This document shows positions 8,309-14,998 of a stretch of 42,327 bases of DNA, in pieces. Within the stretch, counting starts at the first letter, position 1. Every line of letters starts with the position of its first letter. Both the position numbers and the translations under genes were made by a program. Below the pieces are notes generated by a model. The model had not been told where the DNA came from, made no database searches, and saw nothing but the letters and a program-made list of their open reading frames with translations. This DNA is from a virus: positions 1-42,327 of IMG/VR virus record IMGVR_UViG_3300009154_005213. One strand, given 5' to 3'.

Positions 8309-9067
8309 ATGAAAATACTTCTCACAGGTTATAAAGGTTTTATCGGTAGTCACATGTTGACTGCTTTATCAGAACATGAAGTCAGCACTTATGAATGGGG
8401 AGAGAAGGTACCCAACATTCAAGGTCTGGATTGGATAATTCACATAGGTGCCATCAGTTCTACAACTGAGCATGATGTAAACAAAATCATGCGCCAAAAC
8501 TATGATTTCAGTTGTTGGATTTTAGATGAATGTATTGGACACAAAGTAAACCTACAATATTCAAGTTCAGCCAGTATATACGGTCTCGGTCAAGATTTTA
8601 ATGAAAATGCTGCGCCTGATCCACGAACACCGTATGCCTGGAGCAAATATATGTTTGAAAGATATGCTCAAAAAAAATGTTTTGAACATATTGTTGTTCA
8701 AGGGTTCCGTTATTTTAACGTATATGGCTCAAATGAAGAACACAAAGGAACTCAAGCCAGTCCGTTTACACAGTTTAGACTGCAGGCTGAGAGAGTAGGC
8801 GAAATAAGAGTGTTTGAGGGCAGTGAGAATTATCACCGAGATTTTGTGCCTGTCAGCACTGTGATAGATATACACAAAAAGTTTTTGAATATACCTGAAA
8901 GTGGTATTTGGAATATTGGCACAGGCAGTACAAAAAGTTTTCTTGAAGTAGCACAAGGTTTTCGTGTGCCTATTGTGAAAATACCAATGCCTGAAAAACT
9001 CAAAGCTAGTTATCAGGCTTATACCTGTGCAGACATGACCAAAACTAATGCAACATTAGCTAGATAA
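8309..9067 (+). CDS. hldD: ADP-glycero-manno-heptose 6-epimerase-like SDR
   Basis: 252 residues of an extended SDR. The N-terminal NAD(P)-binding motif is GYKGFIGSH; GAISSTTEHD, YSSSASIYG, YAWSK (catalytic Tyr/Lys), GFRYFNVYGSNEEHKG and FEGSENYHRDFVPV follow in the order and wording typical of HldD (RfaD), which epimerises ADP-D-glycero-D-manno-heptose for LPS inner core. It is shorter than bacterial HldD (about 310), mainly through compact loops and a short C-terminus. It is the only plus-strand gene among the minus-strand ART-like genes here. A heptose-kinase-like gene occurs at 17150, so ADP-heptose metabolism may be altered during infection. Confidence 0.85.
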   Translation: MKILLTGYKGFIGSHMLTALSEHEVSTYEWGEKVPNIQGLDWIIHIGAISSTTEHDVNKIMRQNYDFSCWILDECIGHKVNLQYSSSASIYGLGQDFNENAAPDPRTPYAWSKYMFERYAQKKCFEHIVVQGFRYFNVYGSNEEHKGTQASPFTQFRLQAERVGEIRVFEGSENYHRDFVPVSTVIDIHKKFLNIPESGIWNIGTGSTKSFLEVAQGFRVPIVKIPMPEKLKASYQAYTCADMTKTNATLAR

Positions 9068-9111
9068 CTGACAAAAGAAAATAAAACTTTGTATGGAGCC
9101 TTGAGTCAGAA

Positions 9112-9987
9112 TCAAGTAAAGTCTAGTTCTTGAGCTAGGTCTTTATAGTAATAAAGAGACAAGGCATAGTACCTGCCTTTTATGTATATTTCGTGACCTG
9201 ATTTTAATGCAGAAATAAAGTCAGTTTGCTTTAATTTTAGCTCATTTTTGATAAAATCTTCTTCACTATCAAAATATTTTATACTATCTTCCCAGGTGGT
9301 TCTGTTCATAAAATAGTCTGTGTACAAGTCTTTTATTCTTGTACTCCAAGTAAAAGAAAACCCATCCAGCGGAAATATCAAGTAAGGACTGCCATACTCT
9401 CTAGCCATTGCTAAATCACTGGTGCACATGATGCTGTTGCCTCGCGTAGCAGTATAACCCATGCCTAGCATGACACGATTAAGATTATCGTGAATTACTT
9501 TGTTTAAGTCTTTGGGTCGTCTGTCTGGTATTGAATCGCCGACAAAACTAGGTGTATTTAAACTCCGAGAACCATCTTTACCTCTAAACAACAAACGACT
9601 TGCATATTTTGCATCTCTGAGAAACTGTCCGCAATTTGCTTGTAGTTTTCGCATAACCTGTGACAGATTTACATTGTCTTGTACTAAAAATCTTAGCTCA
9701 TTATACAACTTTTCCATTTCTTTGATGAGCCCAACCATTTTTTGGCGAATTTCATCATCGTCAAGAATTGTTCGTAGTTTTTCGGCTTTTATTGGATCAG
9801 AAGGAGGATTTCCTAATTTTTCCAACGATGACTTAACTTCGCGTCTCTGTTGTGCAATCAGAATTTGCTGTTGTTTTATAGCTGACATTTGATCGATTAA
9901 AGCCTGCGCTTTCCTAAGCGCATCACCTGACAGGCCTAGTAGTTCTATCTTGGTAAAATTTTCTGTTACAAGTTCGTGGTAGCGCAT
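9112..9987 (-). CDS. ADP-ribosyltransferase-like protein, paralog D, head-targeted
   Basis: 291 residues, the shortest of the family. It starts MRYHELVTEN, closely resembling T4 capsid-targeting sequences. A coiled-coil-like region (residues 25-100) is followed by LLFRGKDGS (R) near 137, GYTATRGNSIMCTSD near 177-190, YGSPYLIFPLDGFSFTWS, and GHEIYIKGRYYAL near 270. A GATAAATA box lies 5 bases upstream of the start on the same strand, within a divergent arrangement with paralog E. Likely late-expressed and packaged, by comparison with T4 Alt. Confidence 0.8.
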   Translation of the reverse strand: MRYHELVTENFTKIELLGLSGDALRKAQALIDQMSAIKQQQILIAQQRREVKSSLEKLGNPPSDPIKAEKLRTILDDDEIRQKMVGLIKEMEKLYNELRFLVQDNVNLSQVMRKLQANCGQFLRDAKYASRLLFRGKDGSRSLNTPSFVGDSIPDRRPKDLNKVIHDNLNRVMLGMGYTATRGNSIMCTSDLAMAREYGSPYLIFPLDGFSFTWSTRIKDLYTDYFMNRTTWEDSIKYFDSEEDFIKNELKLKQTDFISALKSGHEIYIKGRYYALSLYYYKDLAQELDFT

Positions 9988-9991
9988 CTGT

Positions 9992-10008
9992 TATTTATCA
10001 GATAAATA
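9992..10008. promoter_or_regulatory. Divergent pair of late promoter boxes
   Basis: GATAAATA on the minus strand (9992-9999) and GATAAATA on the plus strand (10001-10008) lie back to back with one base between them. They serve paralogs D and E, whose starts are only 25 bases apart. Confidence 0.72.
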
Positions 10009-10012
10009 CTGC

Positions 10013-10915
10013 ATGCGTCTTCAAGAATTTTTATCTGAAAATCAACTAAAACCAGGTGCGAAAGTACCTTTTATTTTAGACATAGCTAGTGTACCACGTA
10101 GTGTCCAAAACCAAGCAAAACAAATTGAACAAGAATGTCAAACGATCACTCAAGACATATCGAAAGCACGAAGTACGTTAAATTATGTTACACAAAATGC
10201 CAGTCAAGTTGCAGATCCTGGTACAAAAATTCAAGAACTTAACTCACAAATTTTGGAAAAAGAAAATCGTTTAAGATATCTTCAACAAGATTTCCAAGAA
10301 CTAGCCAGTGCTTGCACAAATCGCATATACACCGAGTTGACTAAAACTTGCGGTGAATTTTTATCAGTTACTCGTAAATTTGGCGGTTGTTTATATCGTG
10401 GATCTTCAAATTTTTTAAACCCTCACAGAAGTTCTGCTTTTATCGGCACTGCACACGCACAGCGCCATCCAACAGATACAGTACCAGAAATACATAAATT
10501 TGTAAATCATGCACTGAAATCAAACGGCTTTTCTGCGACTCGAGGAAACAGTATCATGTGCACCAGTGATTTAGGTATGGCTTATTATTATGCCTCGGGT
10601 GTATCTAAAAACACATACATCATAGTGCCTTTTGACGGATTTAAATATACGTGGAGTCATAAGTACAAGGATTTATGGGCTAGTCTTTTATCTATGACGC
10701 CAGCCCAAACTGTTGCGTCGTTTAAAGAGCTTATTTCTAGGCTACAACCTGGAACTGAAAATATTGAAAAACGATTGATAGAATACGCAGAATTTGATGA
10801 TAAAAATCTTGAACAAGCATTGGAATCTGAGCATGAAATATACATCAAAGGAAAATATTACGCATTTTCTTATGAGTATTATCGGTTTTTAATTGATCTG
10901 ATCAGAGGACGGTAA
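10013..10915 (+). CDS. ADP-ribosyltransferase-like protein, paralog E, head-targeted
   Basis: 300 residues, the only plus-strand member. It starts MRLQEFLSEN, with a good LxE prohead-protease-like site (LSE|N). Next comes LKPGAKVPF, the same linker found at the very start of A and B. A coiled-coil-like helix (30-105) precedes CLYRGSSN near 129, GFSATRGNSIMCTSD near 174, YIIVPFDGFKYTWS, and SEHEIYIKGKYYAF near 275 with an intact ExE pair. It ends 4 bases before the convergent end of paralog F. A late promoter box lies 4 bases upstream of the start. Confidence 0.82.
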   Translation: MRLQEFLSENQLKPGAKVPFILDIASVPRSVQNQAKQIEQECQTITQDISKARSTLNYVTQNASQVADPGTKIQELNSQILEKENRLRYLQQDFQELASACTNRIYTELTKTCGEFLSVTRKFGGCLYRGSSNFLNPHRSSAFIGTAHAQRHPTDTVPEIHKFVNHALKSNGFSATRGNSIMCTSDLGMAYYYASGVSKNTYIIVPFDGFKYTWSHKYKDLWASLLSMTPAQTVASFKELISRLQPGTENIEKRLIEYAEFDDKNLEQALESEHEIYIKGKYYAFSYEYYRFLIDLIRGR

Positions 10916-10919
10916 ACAA

Positions 10920-11921
10920 TCAATATCCTACACCAAAGTTTGATTTGAGTAGCTGATTTAATTGCCAATAAGCACGTAAGTGTAACGCATAGTATTGACC
11001 GTGAATATATATCTCATGACCTGACAGCAATGCTGCATGAAAGTCAGTGCGATTTAATTTCAAGTCATTTTTGATAAAATTAGACTCAATGCTGCGCTTT
11101 TGTTGTTCATCGCCTTGGGTTCCTCCGTAGGTATCATCAAAATGATTCATTAATGCACTCCAGTGGCCACTGTATGCAGGGTAGTATGGAAGCTTATCAA
11201 ATAAATCAGTAAACATGTCAGCGTAGGTTCTACTCCAAGTAAAAGAGAATCCATTTATAGGAAATATCATATAAACTTCACCATATTCTTCAGCAGTTGG
11301 ATATGAAGATGTGCACATGATACTGTTTTCTCGTGTGGCAGTAAACCCATTTTCTCGCATTACTGCACTTAATTTTTCGTGTGTCTGACGGGGAGTATCT
11401 TTGGTAAGTCGCTCATCCCACGATCTACCAATAAAAGAAAAACCTCTGAATGAACTAGGATACTTCTGAAGGCCGCGATAAAGCAGTTTTTGTGCCTGAC
11501 TGGATTTATTCAAGAAATCGCTGCAATGTTCTTTAAGATGCTCGTAAGCTCTTAGTGCACCAGCATCAGGATCATCATTGCCTTTTATTAAAAAAGTGTA
11601 GTCTTTAGATAGTGAATCTATTTTCTCGGAAGTTGCTATATGCTTGGCTGAGATATCATCAATTTCTTTTTGAAAATTTTTTACAGTGTCTGATTCATAA
11701 CGATATTGATTATCACGTAACCATTTATCAGTCTTGTAATACATCTCATCCCTCAGTCTGGCTAGATTTTTTAGTTCTTGCTTGAGGTCTGTGATTTGAC
11801 TCATTAAATCCAGTGCTTTATTTTGGTCCTCAGGTCGAGCAGCTATTGGAGCAGGCCTAGTTTCGCCAGGGTTAAGAGTCAGAATATCCGAGGTTTCAGG
11901 TAAAATTTCATGATATCGCAT
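10920..11921 (-). CDS. ADP-ribosyltransferase-like protein, paralog F, head-targeted
   Basis: 333 residues. It starts MRYHEILPETSD with an LPE|T cleavage-like site, followed by LNPGETRPA, a version of the LKPG linker. Helical segment 30-120, then LLYRGLQKY near 150, GFTATRENSIMCTSS near 195, YGEVYMIFPINGFSFTWS, and GHEIYIHGQYYAL near 310. It is a very close relative of G: long stretches are almost identical at DNA level, while others (residues about 60-110) are diverged. It has its own late promoter box (11926-11933). Confidence 0.82.
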   Translation of the reverse strand: MRYHEILPETSDILTLNPGETRPAPIAARPEDQNKALDLMSQITDLKQELKNLARLRDEMYYKTDKWLRDNQYRYESDTVKNFQKEIDDISAKHIATSEKIDSLSKDYTFLIKGNDDPDAGALRAYEHLKEHCSDFLNKSSQAQKLLYRGLQKYPSSFRGFSFIGRSWDERLTKDTPRQTHEKLSAVMRENGFTATRENSIMCTSSYPTAEEYGEVYMIFPINGFSFTWSRTYADMFTDLFDKLPYYPAYSGHWSALMNHFDDTYGGTQGDEQQKRSIESNFIKNDLKLNRTDFHAALLSGHEIYIHGQYYALHLRAYWQLNQLLKSNFGVGY

Positions 11922-11925
11922 CAGA

Positions 11926-11933
11926 TATTTATC
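11926..11933 (-). promoter_or_regulatory. Late promoter box (GATAAATA) for paralog F
   Basis: GATAAATA on the minus strand, 4 bases upstream of the ATG; identical context to the box of paralog G. Confidence 0.68.
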
Positions 11934-11959
11934 TAGAGGACGGTATTAAACAATCAATC

Positions 11960-12931
11960 TCAGCTATAAATTCTGAGTAGATCATTCAAATCCTGAAATA
12001 TACTCATATTCAACGCATAGTATTGACCGTGAATATATATCTCATGCCCTGACAGCAATGCTGCATGAAAGTCAGTGCGATCTAATTCCAATTCATTTTT
12101 GATAAAATTAGACTCAATACTGCGTTTTTGTTGTTCATCAACCTCGTTATATGAATTATCAAAAGCATTTATTAAACTATTCCAGTTGCCACGGAGTGGA
12201 TACCTTTCAAATAAATCACTAAACATGTCAGCGTGGGTTCTACTCCAAGTAAAAGAGAATCCATTTATAGGAAATATCATATAAACTTCACCGTATTGTT
12301 TGGCAGCCCAATATGAAGATGTGCACATAATGCTGTTTTCTCGTGTGGCAGTAAACCCATTTTCTCGCATTGCTGCACTTACTTTTCTGTGTGTGTCCCA
12401 TGCAGTATCTTTGGTGAATCGCTCATCCCACGATCTACCGATAAAAGAAAAATCTCTGAATGAATAAGGATAAGTTTTCAGGCCGCGATAAAGCAGTTTT
12501 TGTGCCTGACTGGATTTATTCAAGAAATCGCTGCAGTGTTTTTTAAGATGCTCGTAAGCTCTTAGTGTAGCAGATCTTAGATCTGCACCTCCTTGTACTA
12601 ATTCAGTGTAGTTTTGGTTTAGTAAATCTATTTTTTCACCAGTTTTCTTATGAGCTACCAAAACGTAATCAATCTTTTTATTAAACTGTTTTACAGTATC
12701 TGAATTCGTTTTAAAATTATGATTGTCTAGCCATTCACGTTTTTCAGCATAAAATTTATCCTTCAGACTAGATAGATTTTTTAGTTCTTGATTGAGGTTT
12801 GTGATTTGACTCATTAAATCCAGTGCTTTATTTTGGTCCTCTGGTCGAACACTTAAAAAAGCAGGCCTAGTTTGGCCAGGGTTAAGAGTCGGAATATCCA
12901 GAGTCTCTGGTAAAATTTCATGATATCGCAT
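11960..12931 (-). CDS. ADP-ribosyltransferase-like protein, paralog G, head-targeted
   Basis: 323 residues from the ATG at 12931. A longer reading (ATG at 12973) is possible, but the chosen start matches paralog F exactly (MRYHEILPET) and has GATAAATA 4 bases upstream. ART-like elements match F: LLYRGLKTY, GFTATRENSIMCTSS, YGEVYMIFPINGFSFTWS, GHEIYIHGQYYAL. F and G are a recent tandem duplication with patchy divergence in the coiled-coil region and in the loop after FTWS. It is preceded by a strong divergent early promoter at 12967-12994. Confidence 0.82.
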   Translation of the reverse strand: MRYHEILPETLDIPTLNPGQTRPAFLSVRPEDQNKALDLMSQITNLNQELKNLSSLKDKFYAEKREWLDNHNFKTNSDTVKQFNKKIDYVLVAHKKTGEKIDLLNQNYTELVQGGADLRSATLRAYEHLKKHCSDFLNKSSQAQKLLYRGLKTYPYSFRDFSFIGRSWDERFTKDTAWDTHRKVSAAMRENGFTATRENSIMCTSSYWAAKQYGEVYMIFPINGFSFTWSRTHADMFSDLFERYPLRGNWNSLINAFDNSYNEVDEQQKRSIESNFIKNELELDRTDFHAALLSGHEIYIHGQYYALNMSIFQDLNDLLRIYS

Positions 12932-12935
12932 CAGA

Positions 12936-12943
12936 TATTTATC
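12936..12943 (-). promoter_or_regulatory. Late promoter box (GATAAATA) for paralog G
   Basis: GATAAATA on the minus strand, 4 bases upstream of the ATG at 12931; supports that start over the one at 12973. Confidence 0.68.
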
Positions 12944-12966
12944 TAGAAAATCGGCAAAACCAAAGA

Positions 12967-12994
12967 TTGACAAACCTAAAAAAACATGTATAAT
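12967..12994 (+). promoter_or_regulatory. Strong sigma70-like promoter
   Basis: Perfect TTGACA (12967-12972), 16-base spacer and perfect TATAAT (12989-12994). It is directed at the small gene at 13017 and the structured region beyond it. Confidence 0.85.
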
Positions 12995-13003
12995 TCATGC
13001 CAG

Positions 13004-13011
13004 GATAAATA
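13004..13011 (+). promoter_or_regulatory. Late promoter box (GATAAATA)
   Basis: Lies 5 bases before the ATG at 13017 and 9 bases after the -10 box of a consensus early promoter, so the short gene may be read both early and late. Confidence 0.55.
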
Positions 13012-13016
13012 AATTC

Positions 13017-13124
13017 ATGAAACAAATGAATGAACATATCGTTAAAAAAATTGAACTAGGATTAGCCTGGTTGAGTCAACCTGGTTCATTATATATTAGT
13101 GAACCTGGAGGCGGTTTCGATTAG
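13017..13124 (+). CDS. 35-residue small protein
   Basis: Starts MKQMNEHIVKKIELGLAW and ends with a Gly-rich EPGGGFD tail. It lies between a consensus promoter plus late box and a strong terminator, which argues for a real transcript. No family recognised. An alternative view is that the transcript acts as RNA. Confidence 0.5.
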   Translation: MKQMNEHIVKKIELGLAWLSQPGSLYISEPGGGFD

Positions 13125-13152
13125 AATATAATCAACAGATTATACCGAATCG

Positions 13153-13183
13153 AAACCCCAGGACTAGACACCCTGGGGTTTTT
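13153..13183 (+). terminator. Rho-independent terminator
   Basis: Perfect 10-bp stem (aaaccccagg/cctggggttt) with a 9-base loop, running into a T-tract. Ends the unit with the 35-residue gene. Confidence 0.9.
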
Positions 13184-13314
13184 AGTTTATAGTGTCTGAA
13201 AGTGCAAATAGGGAACGCGATCCTGCGAAGCACTATAAAAACTCGCAAATGTGGGCGGCCTGGGGGATGATAAGCCAGCAATGGTGGTAAAAACCCAGAA
13301 GAATTTTTCATAGC

Positions 13315-13358
13315 CTAGTATCTTGGACGACTCAGTATGAAATACACCAAGATACTAG
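13315..13358 (+). other. Long perfect hairpin, 12-bp stem
   Basis: CTAGTATCTTGG (13315-13326) pairs perfectly with CCAAGATACTAG (13347-13358) around a 20-base loop, followed by a T-rich stretch. It shares the core AGTATC/GATACT with the next hairpin. Part of a 410-base stretch (13125-13534) without recognisable genes apart from these structures. Could be a terminator or part of a small RNA. Confidence 0.6.
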
Positions 13359-13391
13359 TTTATGATTTTTAAATCTTGTAAAGTCTATAAA

Positions 13392-13426
13392 ACATAGTAT
13401 CTTATGACCAGGATACTATGTTTTAT
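13392..13426 (+). terminator. Hairpin with T-rich tail, possible terminator
   Basis: ACATAGTATC (13392-13401) pairs perfectly with GATACTATGT (13412-13421) around a 10-base loop, followed by ttttatt. Confidence 0.6.
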
Positions 13427-13431
13427 TGATT

Positions 13432-13530
13432 TGATCTCCTAGATGAATCTGACACGGATGATGTAGGAATACATCTATAGTTTCGTGGTGGCTTCCGATC
13501 AACCACGCACTAGGAGATCATCTATTTTTT
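13432..13530 (+). ncRNA. Putative structured non-coding RNA with multi-arm fold
   Basis: A perfect 11-bp closing stem (TGATCTCCTAG at 13432-13442 with CTAGGAGATCA at 13510-13520) encloses 67 bases. These contain GATGTA/TACATC and CGTGGT/ACCACG arms and a weak first arm. A T-tract (13525-13530) follows directly. The closed multi-branch shape and terminator-like end suggest a small stable RNA just ahead of a tRNA array. No known family recognised. Confidence 0.55.
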
Positions 13531-13534
13531 CAAT

Positions 13535-13605
13535 TGCTCTGTAGTTAAATGGTATAATAATCGGCTGATATCTGATAGTTACGAGTTCGATTCTCGTTGG
13601 AGCCA
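13535..13605 (+). tRNA. tRNA-Ile (anticodon GAU)
   Basis: Anticodon loop CTGATAT in stem atcgg/ctgat gives GAU. The T-arm acgag/ctcgt with loop TTCGATT is perfect. The acceptor tgctctg/tggagcc has a mismatch at the first pair and G-U pairs. CCA is encoded at 13606-13608. Confidence 0.8.
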
Positions 13606-13622
13606 CCAATACAAGGAAAATT

Positions 13623-14318
13623 ATGAAAAACGCAGCAGTAGTCTTATTAAGTGGTGGACTAGACTCAGCAACAATGCTGGCTTTGGCATCACAGGATTTT
13701 CGAGTATACGCACTGAGTTTTGATTACGGGCAACGACATGCTCATGAATTAAATTGTGCCCGAGCATTAGCTCAGCAAGCAAATGTTGAACAGCATGTGA
13801 TTCAAAAGATTGATTTAAGAGCATTCGGCAGATCTGCACTGACCAGTGACATTGAAGTACCCAAAGATGAACTGGCGCCTGATTTGGTCAGTGTGATTCC
13901 TGTGACATATGTGCCGGCTCGCAACACTGTGTTTCTGAGCTTTGCTGTGGCATGGGCAGAAACATTAAATGCAAATGATATTTTTATTGGTGTCAATGCT
14001 CCTGAAGGCATGACACGATACCCAGATTGTCGCCCAGAATATATTGCAGCATATGAAAACATGGCTAATCTGGCTACCAGAGCTGGATTTGAAGGTGAAA
14101 GATTAAAGATTCACACACCATTGATGAACATGACAAAAACAGATATTATTCGCACCGGGAACGCACTGGGCATGGATTACAGCAACACCAGCAGTTGTTA
14201 CGATCCTGCAGACTCAGGTCAGCCATGTGGTCATTGTGATCCATGCTTGCTCAGAATCAAGTGCTTTGCAGAACTAGGGTTAGAGGATCCGCTTTTGATA
14301 AAATGGAATATGTGTTGA
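13623..14318 (+). CDS. queC: 7-cyano-7-deazaguanine synthase QueC
   Basis: 231 residues, full length for QueC. The ATP-pyrophosphatase P-loop SGGLDS is at residues 10-15. FDYGQRH, a conserved segment on nucleotide-activated CDG substrates ([16 protein letters not shown]), and a C-terminal zinc-binding Cys cluster (CYDP...[11 protein letters not shown]) follow. QueC converts 7-carboxy-7-deazaguanine to preQ0 with ATP and ammonia. PreQ0 feeds queuosine in tRNA or 7-deazaguanine modification of phage DNA. No other pathway gene (folE, queD, queE) or DNA transglycosylase is visible here, so it relies on host or distant phage genes. It lies inside a tRNA array. Confidence 0.95.
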   Translation: MKNAAVVLLSGGLDSATMLALASQDFRVYALSFDYGQRHAHELNCARALAQQANVEQHVIQKIDLRAFGRSALTSDIEVPKDELAPDLVSVIPVTYVPARNTVFLSFAVAWAETLNANDIFIGVNAPEGMTRYPDCRPEYIAAYENMANLATRAGFEGERLKIHTPLMNMTKTDIIRTGNALGMDYSNTSSCYDPADSGQPCGHCDPCLLRIKCFAELGLEDPLLIKWNMC

Positions 14319-14343
14319 TATTTAAAAATCATTGATGCATAAT

Positions 14344-14417
14344 GCGAGTGTAATCCAATCGGTAGAGATAAGGGACTTAAAATCCCTAAAGTGTGGGTTC
14401 GAATCCCACCACTCGTA
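14344..14417 (+). tRNA. tRNA-Leu (anticodon UAA) lacking the long variable arm
   Basis: The D-loop (caatcggtaga) and anticodon arm (agggaCTTAAAAtccct) closely match bacterial tRNA-Leu(UAA). The acceptor gcgagtg/cactcgt and T-arm gtggg/cccac are sound, and CCA is encoded at 14418-14420. The variable region is only about 5 bases (aaagt) instead of the usual long arm, which is abnormal for Leu. Confidence 0.82.
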
Positions 14418-14428
14418 CCAGCTGTAAC

Positions 14429-14499
14429 GCGGATGTCGTATAATGGTAATACCTCAGCCTTCCAAGCTGAAGCCGTGGGTTCGATTCCCATCATCCGCT
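14429..14499 (+). tRNA. tRNA-Gly (anticodon UCC)
   Basis: Acceptor gcggatg/catccgc, anticodon arm tcagcCTTCCAAgctga (UCC), T-loop TTCGATT, discriminator T typical of Gly; CCA at 14500-14502. Confidence 0.94.
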
Positions 14500-14532
14500 C
14501 CATTTATATAGTTAACAAGCAAGGAATTTAGC

Positions 14533-14805
14533 ATGAACGATGAAACCACAAAAGAAATTCTTCTGATCACACAAGAAGAATGTGCTGAAATAATTCAAGC
14601 AATCTCCAAGTCTTTTCGATTTGGTATTGACACTGTTTACAAAGGTGTGAGTAACCGAGCGCATTTGGAAGAAGAAATTGGAGATTTTTTGTGCATGCTT
14701 GATTTGTTAATTGACAATGGCATAGTTAATGAAGATGCTGTGATCTCAGCAAAAAATCAAAAATTAAATAAACTACTCACGTGGTCAAATATTTTTAAGA
14801 AATAA
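14533..14805 (+). CDS. MazG-like nucleotide pyrophosphohydrolase
   Basis: 90 residues with the all-alpha NTP pyrophosphatase pattern: EECAEIIQAISK near residues 14-25, and EEEIGDFLCMLDLL near 47-60, giving the ExxE...ExxD metal site. MazG-type enzymes hydrolyse NTPs or alarmone-like nucleotides to monophosphates and are common in myoviruses. RBS aaggaattt precedes the ATG. It is embedded between tRNA-Gly and tRNA-Ala, 1 base from the start of the latter. Confidence 0.82.
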   Translation: MNDETTKEILLITQEECAEIIQAISKSFRFGIDTVYKGVSNRAHLEEEIGDFLCMLDLLIDNGIVNEDAVISAKNQKLNKLLTWSNIFKK

Positions 14806-14806
14806 T

Positions 14807-14878
14807 GGGCTTGTAGTGCTAATGGGAACACACCGCGCTTGCATCGCGGAATTGAGAGTTCGATTCTCTCCAGGTCCA
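14807..14878 (+). tRNA. tRNA-Ala (anticodon UGC)
   Basis: Anticodon arm ccgcgCTTGCATcgcgg gives UGC. T-arm gagag/ctctc, acceptor gggcttg/caggtcc with two G-U pairs; CCA at 14879-14881. Starts 2 bases after the MazG-like stop. Confidence 0.92.
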
Positions 14879-14885
14879 CCAAATT

Positions 14886-14972
14886 GGAATGGTCCCATAA
14901 TGGTATTGGAGCGGTTTGCTAAACCGTCGGACGAAGTGATTCGTCTTCTGGGTTCGAGTCCCAGTCATTCCG
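14886..14972 (+). tRNA. tRNA-Ser (anticodon GCU)
   Basis: Anticodon arm gcggtTTGCTAAaccgt gives GCU. It has a long variable arm (gacgaagtgattcgtc) as expected for Ser, T-arm ctggg/cccag, acceptor ggaatgg/tcattcc, discriminator G, CCA at 14973-14975. Confidence 0.93.
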
Positions 14973-14998
14973 CCAATTTTTTGAGAAAAATAGATATT

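Noticed and set aside
12932-12973. Longer start for ART-like paralog G
   Set aside because: The ATG at 12931 matches paralog F and has a late promoter box directly upstream; the longer form would put the targeting segment inside the protein.
14231-14503. Minus-strand frame with MGIEPTASAWKAEVLPLY and GGIRTHTLGIL
   Set aside because: These phrases are the well-known antisense readings of tRNA-Gly and tRNA-Leu genes; the frame lies over both tRNAs and the end of queC.
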